Positions 33,277 through 42,023 of a stretch of 64,000 nucleotides of DNA are shown piece after piece. Location of the stretch: the NCBI GenBank assembly GCA_964406605.1, contig CAYOSF010000017.1, forward strand, positions 1 to 64,000, written 5' to 3'. Both the position numbers and the translations under genes were made by a program. Under the pieces are notes generated by a model, which ran no database searches, was not told the origin of the DNA, and saw only the letters and a list, made by a program, of their open reading frames with translations. Numbering within the stretch: the first letter of the stretch is position 1; each line of letters opens with the position of its first letter. Origin of the DNA: CAYOSF01 sp964406605. Its GTDB lineage: Bacteria; Chloroflexota; Dehalococcoidia; DSTF01; RBG-16-68-14.

Positions 33277-33789
33277 CTAGACGGGGTCTTTAGCCTTGGG
33301 CTTCGGGCGCCGTTCGGCCGCGAGTCGTTCGTCAAGCTGCTGTCTCCAGCCGCGGAAGGTGGCAAGGCGCTCTTCGAGGCTGGCTCGCATGTCGGTGAGC
33401 GCGGCGAGCTTCTGCCCGATGAGGGCGTGCTGGCGCTCGGTGACCTTGATGGCGCGCAGCAGTTGTTTCTTCTTTTGGGAGAGGGCTGCCTCCGGGCGGT
33501 ACTGGGCGCGGAGCTGCATCTTCACCTCTTCCGCCTCGACCATCTCCTTGATCTCGGCGAGGGTGAAGCCGAGGAGTTGACGCAACCGTCGAATCTGCTC
33601 GACGCGCTCAATGTCTTCCTCTGAGTAGAGACGGAAGCCCCCGTCCATGCGGGTGGGCGGCTTGAGCAGTCCCCTTTCCTCGTAGAAGCGGAGCGTGCGC
33701 TGCGTGACGCCGGTACGCTCGGCTGCCTCGCCGATCTGGAGGTAGGGCTCGTCCGGGGTCTTAGCGTGGGCGTTGCGCTTGTGCGCCAT
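33277..33789 (-). CDS. MerR-family transcriptional regulator
   Basis: 170 aa. The HTH is IGEAAERTGVTQRTLRFYEERGLL, then GGFRLYSEEDIERVEQIRRLRQLLGF and a long coiled coil for dimerisation. The C-terminal part (MQLRAQYRPEAALSQKKK...) has no cysteine, so a metal or redox sensor of the usual kind is unlikely. Probably autoregulated: an imperfect dyad covers the -35 of its own promoter. Confidence 0.88.
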   Translation of the reverse strand: MAHKRNAHAKTPDEPYLQIGEAAERTGVTQRTLRFYEERGLLKPPTRMDGGFRLYSEEDIERVEQIRRLRQLLGFTLAEIKEMVEAEEVKMQLRAQYRPEAALSQKKKQLLRAIKVTERQHALIGQKLAALTDMRASLEERLATFRGWRQQLDERLAAERRPKPKAKDPV

Positions 33790-33798
33790 GTCATATTG

Positions 33799-33830
33799 AT
33801 TCTAGCGATGTCTGACCTCAACGTCAAGGT
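33799..33830 (-). promoter_or_regulatory. merR promoter and likely MerR operator
   Basis: On the minus strand TTGACG (plus 33822-33827), 17-base spacer, TAGAAT (plus 33799-33804). ACCTCAACGTCAAGGT at 33815-33830 is an imperfect dyad over the -35. Confidence 0.6.
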
Positions 33831-33885
33831 TAAGATTTCCCCGGCGTTGACGGGCCGCGAACCGCGTACCTAGAATGGGCCTGCG

Positions 33886-34791
33886 ATGACGAAGCGGACC
33901 CTTACGGAGGAGGGAGGGCAGGAAGAGGCCGTGGAGCCTGGGGCGTACACCGAGGAGTACTTCCGGTCATCGGTCGAGGGGCACGAGGAGTTCGCCGCGA
34001 GCGGCGGTCGAGAGGTATCCGCGCGCATGGTACGCGCTCTCGATCTGGCGAATCCGAAGCCGGGCGGGCGCGCGCTCGACGTGGGGTGCGGGCGGGGCGA
34101 GATGGTGCTGCAGAGCGCGCTGCGCGGGTCATACGCCGTGGGCATCGACTACGCGAACGCTTCGATGACTGTCGCTGGGCGCTCGCTTGGCGATGCCGGC
34201 GAGAGCGGGCGTACCGCGCTCGCGCGGATGGACGCTACCCGGCTGGCTTTTCGGCCGGCGACGTTTGACCTAGCGTTCATGCTGGACTTCGTGGAGCACG
34301 TGCCTCAGCGAGAGCTCGAGCAGGCGTTTCGCGAAGTTGCGCGGGCGCTCAAGGCCGGCGGCAAACTGGTCGTTCACACGTCGCCGAACCGAGTGTTTGA
34401 AGACGCGGTCTACCGCCATTACGTACGAAACGTGCACCGGATCATCCTGGGAGTGGCGCGTCCCCTGGGGTTGCACAAGGGACGTCTGCTGAACCCGATG
34501 TTGCTGCCCACCGGTCCTGTGCCTCCTCACGATGAGTACGAGCGAAGGCTCCACGTGAATCCGCAGTCGTCCGGCTCTCTGCGCGGGGCGCTCCAGCGCA
34601 GCGGATTCCGCGTGCGCAGAGTTGACTACTGGGAGCCGCCGCCTGGGCCCTTCTTCGGGCAGGAGATGCGCTGGCACAACTTCTGGCTGGGGATCCTGGA
34701 TGCGGTCCGCTTCCTGCGCCCGCTTAGCCGCCTGCCGCCGCTCAGCCGGTTCTTCTCCAATCACATCTGGGTAGTCGCCGAGCGAGAATAG
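33886..34791 (+). CDS. SAM-dependent class I methyltransferase
   Basis: 301 aa. SAM motif I is ALDVGCGRGEM, with VGIDYANASMTVAG as motif II and FDLAFMLDFVEHVPQRELEQA as motif for the Methyltransf_11/25 group. The C-terminal 130 residues (RNVHRIILGVARPLG onward) may bind the substrate. Acceptor unknown; often in polysaccharide or lipid modification. Confidence 0.8.
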   Translation: MTKRTLTEEGGQEEAVEPGAYTEEYFRSSVEGHEEFAASGGREVSARMVRALDLANPKPGGRALDVGCGRGEMVLQSALRGSYAVGIDYANASMTVAGRSLGDAGESGRTALARMDATRLAFRPATFDLAFMLDFVEHVPQRELEQAFREVARALKAGGKLVVHTSPNRVFEDAVYRHYVRNVHRIILGVARPLGLHKGRLLNPMLLPTGPVPPHDEYERRLHVNPQSSGSLRGALQRSGFRVRRVDYWEPPPGPFFGQEMRWHNFWLGILDAVRFLRPLSRLPPLSRFFSNHIWVVAERE

Positions 34792-34890
34792 GCAGGCTGC
34801 CCGCGCGCTCGGAATAGAGGGGCGTCGTGCCGGCTTGTCTGCGTTGGGACGCGGTAGGTAATCTGAGGTGCCGACGAATGGGAGGGTCGC

Positions 34891-35211
34891 GTGAAGGAAG
34901 TCTTCGATGAGATAGACCGTGCGCTAGGGGAGGAGCGGGCGCTCGTGCTCGCCACGGTGGCCGCGAGCCGAGGATCCACGCCCCGTAAGGCGGGCGCGAA
35001 GATGGCCGTACGCCCCGACGGCTCCATCTGCGGAACGATAGGCGGCGGCTGCGGTGAGGCGGAGGTCTGGCAGGCTGCCATGGAGACCATGCGGGACGGC
35101 CGGCCGCGCCTGGTGACCGTTGACCTCACGGAGGACGTGGAAGGCGATGACAAGATCTGCGGCGGGCTGATGGACGTCTTCGTGGAGCGGGTACTCTCGG
35201 GCGACGGATAG
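34891..35211 (+). CDS. XdhC/CoxI N-terminal-domain protein
   Basis: 106 aa from GTG 34891. ATVAASRGSTPRKAGAKM and GTIGGGCGEAEVWQAA are the XdhC/CoxI N-terminal motifs. Full-length XdhC has an additional Rossmann domain, absent here, as in Chloroflexota split forms. It inserts or sulfurates molybdenum cofactor for xanthine/CO dehydrogenase-type enzymes; none is encoded in the window. Confidence 0.8.
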   Translation: MKEVFDEIDRALGEERALVLATVAASRGSTPRKAGAKMAVRPDGSICGTIGGGCGEAEVWQAAMETMRDGRPRLVTVDLTEDVEGDDKICGGLMDVFVERVLSGDG

Positions 35212-35254
35212 GGTGGGACGGCAGGCTGGCGCGTGGCTCATCGACAGAGCCCCC

Positions 35255-35304
35255 GGTCTGTCATTCCGAGCGGAGCTGCCTGCCCGCCCAAGGCGGGAGG
35301 AATC
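35255..35304. repeat. Intergenic repeat, copy left of the gap
   Basis: GGTCTGTCATTCCGAGCGG...GCCTGCCCGCCCAAGGCGGG...AATC. The internal CCCGCC-CAA-GGCGGG can fold. Nearly the same as 35512-35560. Confidence 0.75.
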
Positions 35305-35318
35305 CGGCCCTGCGAGAC

Positions 35319-35368
35319 ATGACCCACTACTACGTGTACATCATGACGAATCGGTCCGGCACTCTGTA
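35319..35368 (+). CDS. GIY-YIG nuclease-like gene, broken by assembly gap
   Basis: Only MTHYYVYIMTNRSGTLY can be read before the N-run. That is the start of small GIY-YIG proteins (YYVYIMTNRSGTLYIGVT-type). The remainder lies in the unassembled stretch. Confidence 0.6.
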
Positions 35369-35468
35369 NNNNNNNNNNNNNNNNNNNNNNNNNNNNNNNN
35401 NNNNNNNNNNNNNNNNNNNNNNNNNNNNNNNNNNNNNNNNNNNNNNNNNNNNNNNNNNNNNNNNNNNN
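35369..35468. other. Assembly gap (100 N)
   Basis: Exactly 100 N, the default filler for a gap of unknown length, placed inside a repeat-flanked gene. Confidence 0.99.
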
Positions 35469-35511
35469 GCAGGGGGCCCGACCCTTCGCTTCGCTCAGGG
35501 TGACAAACCTT

Positions 35512-35560
35512 GGTCTGTCATTCGAAGCGCAGCTGCCTGCCCGCCCAAGGCGGGGGAATC
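35512..35560. repeat. Intergenic repeat, copy right of the gap
   Basis: Same orientation as the copy at 35255-35304, 49 bases with a few substitutions and one deletion. The pair probably caused the assembly break. Confidence 0.75.
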
Positions 35561-35620
35561 TCGCGGCCGGAAGGACCTGCCCGCCTTTTGGGGGAAGCAT
35601 CTGAGGGAAGGAGAAGCACG

Positions 35621-36757
35621 TTGGACGATCCACGCGAAGCGCTGCCCCGGACCATGGAGGTCATCGAGACGGGCATGGCAGAGAAGCTCCACGTCGGCGC
35701 GCAGGTGTACGTTTCGCGCGACGGGAAGCCCGTGGCGGACTTCGGGATGGGCGAGGCGCGCCCGGGCGTGTCGATGGATGCGGACTCGATGATGCTCTGG
35801 TGGTCCTCGACGAAACCGACGGCCGCTGTCGCCATCGGTCAGCTCTGGGAGCGTGGCAAGGTGGACATCGAGGAACGGGTGTCTTCGTACGTTCCGGAAT
35901 TCGCCGCGAAGGCCAAGGACGGCGTCACGCTGCGGCATGTGTTGACACACACCGGCGGCTTCCGCTTCGCCGACGGCCGGTGGGCGATGGCCAAGCCCTG
36001 GGAGGACATCATCGCCCGCATCTGCGCTGCCGAACTGGAAGAAGGCTGGGTGCCGGGGCAGAAGGCCGGCTACCATCCATCGTCCGGCTGGTTCATTCTG
36101 GGCGAGATCGTGAGGCGCGTCGATGGCCGCCCGTTCGAGCGCTACGTACGAGAGGAGGTCTTTGAGCCGCTCGGCATGCACAATTGTTGGGTGGGCATGC
36201 CGCCCGAGCGTTATCGCGCCTACGGCGATCGCATCGGCATCATGCACAACACTGAGGGCGAGGAGCCGCAGCCGGTGCCATACGTCGATACGGAGGAGGC
36301 CTGCGCGCACTGCGTGCCCGGCGGCGGGGGCCGCGGTCCGATGCGAGAGATGGGTCGCTTCTTCGAGGCGCTTCTCTTCGGTGGCCGGCTGGGCGATACG
36401 CGCATCCTCTCGCCGCAGACGGTCGCCGCCATGACGGCGCGCCACCGCGTGGGCATGTTCGACGAGACGTTCCAGATACCGATCGACTGGGGCCTCGGCT
36501 TCATCATCGAGTCCTACATCTACGGCAGACACTGTTCGCCGCGTTCGTTCGGCCACGGCGGGGCACGCTCGTCCGCGGGGTTCGTGGACCCGGAGTACGG
36601 GCTCGTGGCCTGCGTCGTCACCAACGGCATGCCGGACGACCGGCGCCACTACCGCCGGTTCAGCGCGATCAGCACGGCGATCTACGAGGACCTGGGCCTG
36701 GCCGAGCCGGGTTCGGCCGGGCGCGACCGCCAGGCGCCGAGGACCGGGCTGACGTAG
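35621..36757 (+). CDS. Serine beta-lactamase-fold hydrolase (class C/EstB type)
   Basis: 378 aa. TTG start 35621 with GGAAGGAG upstream. The S-x-x-K is SSTK (in LWWSSTKPTAA), the tyrosine motif is GYHPSSGWFILGE and the third box is around FGHGGARSSAG. Cytosolic (no signal). Homologues are esterases, transesterases or D-Ala peptidases; real beta-lactamase activity is not implied. One of three such genes within 11 kb. Confidence 0.8.
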   Translation: MDDPREALPRTMEVIETGMAEKLHVGAQVYVSRDGKPVADFGMGEARPGVSMDADSMMLWWSSTKPTAAVAIGQLWERGKVDIEERVSSYVPEFAAKAKDGVTLRHVLTHTGGFRFADGRWAMAKPWEDIIARICAAELEEGWVPGQKAGYHPSSGWFILGEIVRRVDGRPFERYVREEVFEPLGMHNCWVGMPPERYRAYGDRIGIMHNTEGEEPQPVPYVDTEEACAHCVPGGGGRGPMREMGRFFEALLFGGRLGDTRILSPQTVAAMTARHRVGMFDETFQIPIDWGLGFIIESYIYGRHCSPRSFGHGGARSSAGFVDPEYGLVACVVTNGMPDDRRHYRRFSAISTAIYEDLGLAEPGSAGRDRQAPRTGLT

Positions 36758-36785
36758 ACCGCGACAGCCGGCGGCTGGAGGGCCC

Positions 36786-37280
36786 ATGAGTGAAGGTGTT
36801 GGTCCGGAAGCCCAAGACGGTGGCGTGACGATTCGTCCGGCCTGGCTCGAGGACGCGGAGACCGTCGTCGCTCTTATTGAGGAGCTGTTCGAGCCGCCGG
36901 GCAGGCGGCCGCGGGACTATACGCGGGAGCGGGCGCACGAGAACCTCCGGCGCTACCTCGAGAGCCCGGATGGCGACGTCCTGCTCGCCTTGGTGGGCGA
37001 CGCGGTGGTGGGCCTGGCCACCGTGTACGTCGATCTTCCCTCGATCCGCTACGGCCTGCGCTGCTGGGTCGAGGACCTGGTCGTAACGTCGTCCCGCCGG
37101 AGCGAAGGTATCGGCCGCCGGCTCATCGACGCTGCGGTCGAGTGGGCGCGAGAGCGCGGCTGCACGCATCTGCAGCTCGAGTCCGGCCACGGCCGCAAGG
37201 ACGCCCACCGCTTCTATCGCTCGAACGGCGTGCCGGAGTACGGGCTGGTATTCAAGCGGGTGATCGAGAGGGACTCTTGA
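36786..37280 (+). CDS. GNAT-family N-acetyltransferase
   Basis: 164 aa. Acetyl-CoA loop SSRRSEGIGRRLI after the strand VEDLVVTSS, with HRFYRSNGVPEYG at the end (YRSNGF-type). Begins IRPAWLEDAETVVALIEELF as GNAT proteins do. 28 bases after the hydrolase. Acceptor unknown. Confidence 0.85.
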   Translation: MSEGVGPEAQDGGVTIRPAWLEDAETVVALIEELFEPPGRRPRDYTRERAHENLRRYLESPDGDVLLALVGDAVVGLATVYVDLPSIRYGLRCWVEDLVVTSSRRSEGIGRRLIDAAVEWARERGCTHLQLESGHGRKDAHRFYRSNGVPEYGLVFKRVIERDS

Positions 37281-37373
37281 GGCAGCGCTCGCGCGGCGAG
37301 CGGCCCTAGTCGGATGCATCACCGTCTCGGGACGGTGCTCTGTCTTGGTCGCCGCAGCGTCACGTGGGTGGAT

Positions 37374-38129
37374 TCACTCGACCAGAAGCTCCGCAATCAG
37401 GCCAAGGTGGTCGGAGGGGAAGAGCTCCGGGTCGAGCTGGTGCGGCGTGTCGAACGCTAGGGAGGCTCGCTGAGCCGTGGCGCCGGCAACGAAGATGTAA
37501 TCCAGGCACCCTGGGGGCGATGGATCGAACGTGTTCACGGGTGTCGGCCAGGTCTGGTCGGGCTCGTGGCCGTTGGCGGCCTCATAGGCGGAGGCGAACC
37601 GGCTCTTCATGAGATCAAGGGTGGGCTCGCCGGGATAGGCGTTGAAGTCGCCGACGACAACGACCGAGTTCGCTCCATGCCAGGTGTCGACCCAGGCGAG
37701 CAGCGCCCTGGTCTGCGTGAGACGCTCCTCAACGGCCTCCGGCGGGAAGAAGAGGTGGGTGTTGTAGAAATCGAGCGCCTCGCCTCCCGCGAGTCGCGCT
37801 CGCAGTCTCTGCGCGACGCCCTGGTGCAGTAGGTAGTCCAGTCCCTCGTGCGCGTCGACGGGGAGTCGCGACATGACGGCCAAGGCCTCCAGGTTTGCGG
37901 CTCGGCCCGGCCGCCCCATGTGGAAGACCCGGTACTTTGGGAGCTCGCCCAGCCTCGCGTTGACCAGTCGGCAGAGCGCGTTCCCTTGGTCGATGATCAG
38001 GTCTACTTCCTGCAGCCCGATGATGTCGGGCTGCAGGTCGACAAACTGCTCGACCACAAGGGGCAATCGCTCGCCCCAGCGGCCGAGCTTGTTGAAGAGG
38101 TTGAGTGTCGCGACCTTGACGGTTGGCAT
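37374..38129 (-). CDS. Endonuclease/exonuclease/phosphatase-family protein
   Basis: 251 aa from ATG 38129. VATLNLFNK, DIIGLQEVD (metal Glu), DFYNTHLFFPP, VVVGDFNAYPGEP (catalytic Asp/Asn) and PSDHLGLIAEL (His) make the full EEP active site. May act on nucleic acids, phospholipids or inositol phosphates; not decided by sequence. No signal peptide in the chosen form. Confidence 0.85.
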   Translation of the reverse strand: MPTVKVATLNLFNKLGRWGERLPLVVEQFVDLQPDIIGLQEVDLIIDQGNALCRLVNARLGELPKYRVFHMGRPGRAANLEALAVMSRLPVDAHEGLDYLLHQGVAQRLRARLAGGEALDFYNTHLFFPPEAVEERLTQTRALLAWVDTWHGANSVVVVGDFNAYPGEPTLDLMKSRFASAYEAANGHEPDQTWPTPVNTFDPSPPGCLDYIFVAGATAQRASLAFDTPHQLDPELFPSDHLGLIAELLVE

Positions 38130-38365
38130 TCGATCCCCGGTCTGTGACGTTGCCGCTCCAGCAGCAACCGATGCACTAGCCACCAATCTACCAGATAGTC
38201 CGCGGCTCTGTGGAAGCGGGCATACTCCCACGGCGCGTTTGCTGGACGGGATCTGCCACGGACGATACATTGGCCTGGGCGTGACGGAGAGGCGGAGTGC
38301 AGAGGTGTGTTCCCTCTCATGGCGTATGGGCAAACGGTGGCAATCGAGCTGAACGGAGTCGAACA

Positions 38366-39541
38366 GTGGAGAATCTCAGAGCCGGCGGAAGCGCAACTCG
38401 CGGAGCATACGCCCCACTAGCGCTGCTCCTCACGTTCGCGCTTCTGCTTACCAGTTGCGGCTCGGAAGCGGAACAAGGAACGACGCCGATTGTCGACCCG
38501 GAGGAACTGGAGGCGTTCGCTGATAGCTTCTTCGCCGCCCAGATGGAGGAGCTCCGCATCCCCGGCGTAGCGTTCATCTTCGTGGAGGGCGGCGAGGTCG
38601 TTCTCGCCAAGGGCTACGGGTACTCCGACCTGGAGAAGCGCACGCCCATGTCCGCAGACACGACGGTCATGCGCATCGGGTCGATCTCCAAGGTCTTCGT
38701 CGCCACGGCGGTGATGCAGCTCGTGGAGCAGGGTACGCTCGACCTCGACGCCGACATCAACCAGTATCTGACCACCTTCCAGATCGAGGACGCCTTCGAC
38801 GAGCCGGTGACACTCGCTCAGCTATTGACGCACACCGCCGGCTTCGAGGACCCGCCGTACGTCAGCAACACGGACCCGGCCCTCGTCGAGCCGCTCGGCC
38901 CCTACCTGGCCAAGACGATGTCGGCGCGCACCGATGCCCCGGGAGAGACCTTTCGCTACAGCAACCACGGCTTCGCCCTGGCGGCGTACGTCGTCGAGGA
39001 GGTCTCCGGCCAGCCGTTCGACCAGTACGTCGCGGAGCACATCATGCGTCCCCTGGGCATGGCGCAGACCGGCTACCTCCTTTCGCCGCCCTTGCCGGAA
39101 GGCCTCGCGGTGGGCTACGCGTACCAGGAAGGGACGCAGGTCCCGCAGCCCGTCGACTACGACAACGACTACCCCGGCGGGTCCATCGTCTCAACGGCCG
39201 CGGACATGGCGAGGTTCATGCGCGCCCACCTGCAGGACGGCTGCTATCAGGATGTCTGCATTCTCCAACCCGAGACCGAGGCCGAAATGCAACGGCGGCA
39301 GGTTGACACGCCGTACGAAGGCCAGGCAGTGACCTACGGGTTCACCGAGGGCACCCAGGACGGCCAGCGCCTGCTGGGGCACAGCGGCGCCATCCGCGGA
39401 TTCGGGAGCATCATGGACCTCCTGCCGGAGCACGACATGGGCTACTTCTTCTCGTTCAACGAGGAGTGCTACGCGACGTCGGCGTGCGGTATCATCTCAG
39501 CCTTCCGTGAGCAGTTCCTGGAGCGCTTCCTCTCGGAGTAG
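38366..39541 (+). CDS. Serine beta-lactamase-fold hydrolase, lipoprotein
   Basis: 391 aa. GTG 38366; signal peptide with lipobox LLTSC. S-x-x-K is SISK (MRIGSISKVF), the tyrosine motif is RYSNHG and the third box is LGHSGAIRG. Extracytoplasmic; homologues include D-aminopeptidases and esterases. Last gene before the tRNA-Val locus. Confidence 0.85.
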   Translation: MENLRAGGSATRGAYAPLALLLTFALLLTSCGSEAEQGTTPIVDPEELEAFADSFFAAQMEELRIPGVAFIFVEGGEVVLAKGYGYSDLEKRTPMSADTTVMRIGSISKVFVATAVMQLVEQGTLDLDADINQYLTTFQIEDAFDEPVTLAQLLTHTAGFEDPPYVSNTDPALVEPLGPYLAKTMSARTDAPGETFRYSNHGFALAAYVVEEVSGQPFDQYVAEHIMRPLGMAQTGYLLSPPLPEGLAVGYAYQEGTQVPQPVDYDNDYPGGSIVSTAADMARFMRAHLQDGCYQDVCILQPETEAEMQRRQVDTPYEGQAVTYGFTEGTQDGQRLLGHSGAIRGFGSIMDLLPEHDMGYFFSFNEECYATSACGIISAFREQFLERFLSE

Positions 39542-39572
39542 GCATGCAGCGGGCCTGGGAAGCCCCGTCTCT

Positions 39573-39665
39573 CGCAGCCGTTCTTGACCGGCCGGGAGGC
39601 GTCTCGTTACCATCGCTTGTGGTGGGCGATTAGCTTAGCTGGCTAGAGCGTCTGTTTTACACACA
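39573..39665 (+). repeat. Left 93-bp direct repeat of the tRNA-Val element
   Basis: Identical at 90 of 93 positions to 42912-43004. It contains upstream sequence plus the first 42 bases of tRNA-Val. Differences lie at the bases just before the tRNA and in the D-stem. Confidence 0.9.
39624..39665 (+). pseudogene. Truncated tRNA-Val (5' half only)
   Basis: GGGCGATTAGCTTAGCTGG through the anticodon loop, then unrelated sequence from 39666. The D-stem pair is damaged by C to T. Not functional. Confidence 0.9.
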
Positions 39666-39844
39666 TTCCCCACCCAACGCTGTGCGTCAAGAGTGAGTAA
39701 GGCGAGCGTAGGGGGCGGAGTTATCCGCTTTTCGCAGGAGATGTTCGCTACACCACCAAACGCTACCGTCAAGCGCGAGTCCGGCACTATCGGCTCGACT
39801 TGGGCAGCATCCGGTCCAAAGGGCGATTAGTGGGGAGGGGCCCC

Positions 39845-39874
39845 TTGTCCGCGCAACTGGTACGGCCCTATGAT
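39845..39874 (+). promoter_or_regulatory. Promoter of the island lipoprotein gene
   Basis: TTGTCC (39845-39850), 18-base spacer, TATGAT (39869-39874); the ATG at 39884 lies only 9 bases on, so a leaderless mRNA is likely. Confidence 0.5.
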
Positions 39875-39883
39875 ATGCGGGCC

Positions 39884-40312
39884 ATGCATGTCTGTCTTCG
39901 CGGTCGGTCTCTCGCAGCGATAGGCATGCTGACTTTGGTCGGCGTCTTCCTGCTGAGCGTCGCGTGTTCGGCCGGAGATTCGGAAACGCCTGTGGACCTG
40001 ACTTCTCTCTCTGCCACCCCTGCACTGGACGAAGACACCGCGGAGGCCGCTGCATTCAACTACATCATGTACAGTGACGAATTCGACTCCCAGAATGACT
40101 TCGGAGCGGCGTTTCTTGCAGACATCAAGGGTGCTCTGTGCGATGGGTTGGATTGGACTGTAGACGAAGGGCAGATCCGCTGGACGGTCCTCTGCTGGCT
40201 TCGCCTAGAGGGGCCCCTAAAAGGTGACAACTACCCTGATGACGACACAGTTCACTGGATGCGATTCTACTTCTATGAGAAGGATTGGGATGTCGACGTG
40301 GCTCCGTATTGA
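39884..40312 (+). CDS. Putative lipoprotein of unknown function
   Basis: 142 aa. Signal peptide with lipobox LLSVAC. The mature part has Asp/Tyr/Trp-rich sequence (ALCDGLDWTVDEGQIRW, HWMRFYFYEKDWDVDV). No family recognised. Start ATG 39884; ATG 39875 would overlap the -10 edge. First gene inside the repeat-bounded segment. Confidence 0.6.
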   Translation: MHVCLRGRSLAAIGMLTLVGVFLLSVACSAGDSETPVDLTSLSATPALDEDTAEAAAFNYIMYSDEFDSQNDFGAAFLADIKGALCDGLDWTVDEGQIRWTVLCWLRLEGPLKGDNYPDDDTVHWMRFYFYEKDWDVDVAPY

Positions 40313-40434
40313 CGCGGGGCCTGTTTGCTGATGTGGTGGGGTTGTGGCACGCTGCTAGCGAGGAGCGGCTGCAGTGGGAGGGGCTGCCCGGCCCACGGTC
40401 TCGGGCACCGCGCCGCTCAGAGCAATGGCGCCGG

Positions 40435-41190
40435 CTACGAGAGCCGCCGCGCAACTGTTGGCATTCCAGACTTCTTCGCTGCCCGGTGAAGGCGGGACCT
40501 AATTCTCTCTACTTCTGCCTCAACATCCTCTCGGCTGACCGATGGCGTCATGAGCAACCCCGAGAGAGCTAGATGGAACTCTGCGAGGGCGTCCAGCACG
40601 GATGCGAGCGATGTCCATGTGCGCCCGTGAAGCCGGGCGGTCCGTTTGTAGGCTGCAGTGAGTTGCCGGCGACGGTACGAGGATGGCTCCTGCGCTCCCC
40701 GGACTGCGTAGGTTGACAGTGCCGGGGGAACGAAGGGCTTCCCATGCACGTGTTGGTTACGGGCGTCCTGAATCGGGTCGTTGGACAGCACCAGTTTCCT
40801 TGTGTTCCGCACGACCGCTAGACCGATCCTATTGCCGCTGTCTCGGAAATGCTTCTCGAAGTGCCTGAGTAGGCGACTGACTCTGTTCCGGTAAACGGCT
40901 GCTTCATTCAATGCAGCGGTGTCATGATAGAGAATGAGGTCCTCGTAAGTCACACTCTTCGGCCTTCGGACGCCTGGAGCTCCGAGTCGGCGGAGTTGGT
41001 GACCTGCAACGTCGACGTTCCTAATCGCCCTAAGGATGCCGCGGACTTCAACTGCTACCTTGTATTCCAGACTGTCCAGATACGCGTCGGTACCATTCGC
41101 CTCGCCCCGTGCGATGCGCTCGATTCGCGTCACAAGCGACTTCACCGCCCCACGGTATTCACGCGATTGCCTTAGCCCCATCGGTCCCAT
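40435..41190 (-). CDS. HEPN-like all-alpha protein of unknown function
   Basis: 251 aa, mostly helical, Arg/His-rich. Contains DARNQHVHG: R-N-x3-H, matching the R-x4-6-H catalytic motif of HEPN ribonucleases seen in toxins and defence systems. No second (antitoxin, MNT) gene next to it. The family is not certain. Inside the tRNA-flanked segment. Confidence 0.45.
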   Translation of the reverse strand: MGPMGLRQSREYRGAVKSLVTRIERIARGEANGTDAYLDSLEYKVAVEVRGILRAIRNVDVAGHQLRRLGAPGVRRPKSVTYEDLILYHDTAALNEAAVYRNRVSRLLRHFEKHFRDSGNRIGLAVVRNTRKLVLSNDPIQDARNQHVHGKPFVPPALSTYAVRGAQEPSSYRRRQLTAAYKRTARLHGRTWTSLASVLDALAEFHLALSGLLMTPSVSREDVEAEVERIRSRLHRAAKKSGMPTVARRLS

Positions 41191-41444
41191 CCCCAATCAA
41201 GGCTGCCTGCCGGGGATCTGGTTTCGCTTTGCGGTAGCCACGGCAAAGCATCCACCAGGCCCGCATCGTGCTGCAGGATCACTGCGGCGCCGCGACAGAA
41301 CCACAGGACAGGAGGGCGTGACGATAGCCACCCAACCACGGCCCCCAGGCTTCCGAGGCCAATGGTGATCCGACTCGCTTTCACCTTGAGCCACGTGGGC
41401 CAAGCGCAGGGTAGAAGGATGCGGCGATACGTCGACGCATGGTG

Positions 41445-42023
41445 TCATTCCATCGGCACACAGCGGTCGAGAACGGAATCGTACTCCTCTTCTGAAGTAC
41501 AGGAAGAAGGACTTGGCACGCACCGGTGGCGCATGTAGTCGAACCGTTCGAAGAGGCCGCAGTCGGAGGGACTCGGCTCTTTCGGAACGCACCGCTTCCG
41601 CAGATAGTCGTATTCCTCGCTATCTGCGCAGGCCCAGGGCCGCGTGACGCAGCGATTGCTGCCCGTGTCGTAGTACTCACCGTATCCACACTGCGGGCGT
41701 TCATACTGCTGGTCAGAACTGGGGGCCTGTTGAGGCAAGGGAACCGCCTCAAATTCGAGACAGTCCGCGTTGGAAGACGATGGACCGGGATTCTTGCATC
41801 GCAGGAGCACGTCGGGGTGGACTGCCGCGCAGTTCTCAGGACCAGCACCCATGTGGCAATCGTCAAAGGGAATCAGCCTGGGCGTAGCTGTAGCCCGGAC
41901 TGTGCTGGCGGACTCAGGGGAGTAGATGTGGAGAACCGTCCGGTCAAGCGCCAGGAAGCCCCCCACAATGAAGAGCGCCAAGAGGGCGCCAGCGGCAGCC
42001 GTCGTCACTGCTGTTCGGCTCAT
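41445..42023 (-). CDS. Secreted or membrane-anchored Cys-rich repeat protein
   Basis: 192 aa. N-terminal hydrophobic anchor (AAGALLALFIVGGFLAL). The last 85 residues are about four units of C-x(6-7)-E-[YF]-x2-...-R-C-V: CGYGEYYDTGSNRCV, CADSEEYDYLRKRCV, CGLFERFDYMRHRCV, CTSEEEYDSVLDRCV. Two cysteines per unit, probably disulfide-linked outside the cell. No family known to me. GTG 42026 directly before ATG 42023 is an alternative. Confidence 0.6.
   Translation of the reverse strand: MSRTAVTTAAAGALLALFIVGGFLALDRTVLHIYSPESASTVRATATPRLIPFDDCHMGAGPENCAAVHPDVLLRCKNPGPSSSNADCLEFEAVPLPQQAPSSDQQYERPQCGYGEYYDTGSNRCVTRPWACADSEEYDYLRKRCVPKEPSPSDCGLFERFDYMRHRCVPSPSSCTSEEEYDSVLDRCVPME

Noticed and set aside
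41172..41384. 70-aa minus-strand ORF with a hydrophobic stretch upstream of the HEPN-like gene
   Set aside because: Overlaps the HEPN-like gene start, weak GTG start and Trp/Pro-rich odd end; too little evidence.
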